Part shown: positions 38,452 through 38,476 of the stretch, piece by piece
How positions within the stretch are numbered: position 1 is the stretch's first letter
How the letters are laid out: each line of letters opens with the position of its first letter
From: an uncultured Acetatifactor sp.
Lineage (GTDB): Bacteria; Bacillota; Clostridia; Lachnospirales; Lachnospiraceae
DNA: 38,476 nucleotides
Direction of reading: 5' to 3'
Assembly: GCA_910589655.1 (NCBI GenBank)
Contig: CAJUTJ010000007.1
Location: 1 to 38,476, forward strand
The notes under the pieces: model-generated
Told to the model about the DNA's origin: nothing
The model's database searches: none
What the model saw: only the letters and a program-made list of their open reading frames with translations
Program-made: the position numbers and the translations under genes

Positions 38452-38476
38452 CAACAAAGATAACCTGATTGGTAGA

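Overview
The window looks like a chromosomal segment of a gut-type Clostridia, most likely a Lachnospiraceae (Clostridium cluster XIVa) member. This is inferred from strong GGAGG ribosome sites, gene content (PyrB with a separate PyrI, a FolB-FolK fusion, a heptaprenyl-diphosphate-synthase-component-I-like protein next to a NusG-II protein and ApbE, a DUF815 ATPase, DUF5050, TnpV and cysteine-rich-KTR relics) and moderate GC with AT-rich intergenic DNA. No rRNA, tRNA or CRISPR array was seen.

Layout. 1-2.2 kb: a SAM methyltransferase and an AraC regulator. 2.2-5.1 kb: a graveyard with a 61-bp tandem array, a 5'-truncated SpoIID-like/peptidoglycan-binding gene, a DUF4340-like remnant and a frameshifted LytTR-type response regulator that still has twin direct repeats in front of its promoter. 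5.2-7.3 kb: an intact small membrane protein / ABC ATPase / permease operon. 7.3-8.0 kb: a MITE-like element abutting a headless GNAT gene. 8.2-11.3 kb: an overlapping two-gene module, a small methyltransferase and a PLD-like/DExH superfamily-2 helicase, the best candidate here for an uncharacterised nucleic-acid or defence system. 11.8-15.8 kb: DUF362 protein, broken HAD phosphatase, pyrBI and nitroreductase. 16.1-18.2 kb: a beta-propeller protein, a PH-like small protein and a CmpB-like membrane protein.

18.4-23.5 kb is a folate cluster, folC-folE-HD hydrolase-folP-folBK, all on the plus strand, covering nearly the whole tetrahydropterin/folate branch but without a dihydrofolate reductase. 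It is interrupted by a nine-unit 40-bp tandem array and a long hairpin. 23.7-26.6 kb: a HepS1-like membrane protein and a NusG-II protein, divergent from ApbE (flavinylation), then an ArsR repressor with a complete SmtB-type zinc site. 26.8-35.1 kb: DUF5050 protein, pheA (chorismate mutase/prephenate dehydratase), DUF815 AAA ATPase, ppk1, a Maf pyrophosphatase carrying an in-frame 33-bp minisatellite, and a phosphoglycolate-phosphatase-like HAD.

35.1-38.5 kb is an accessory, decaying mobile-element zone: frameshifted small gene, DUF6194 pseudogene, cysteine-rich KTR gene, AraC/GyrI regulator, a chimeric HTH-DUF5131 ORF, a TnpV pseudogene and, at the edge, interleaved inverted repeats that may be an IS end. 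Repeats are a theme: three kinds of tandem array outside genes, one inside a conserved gene, two dispersed intergenic families with inverted copies about 23-28 kb apart, and a MITE.
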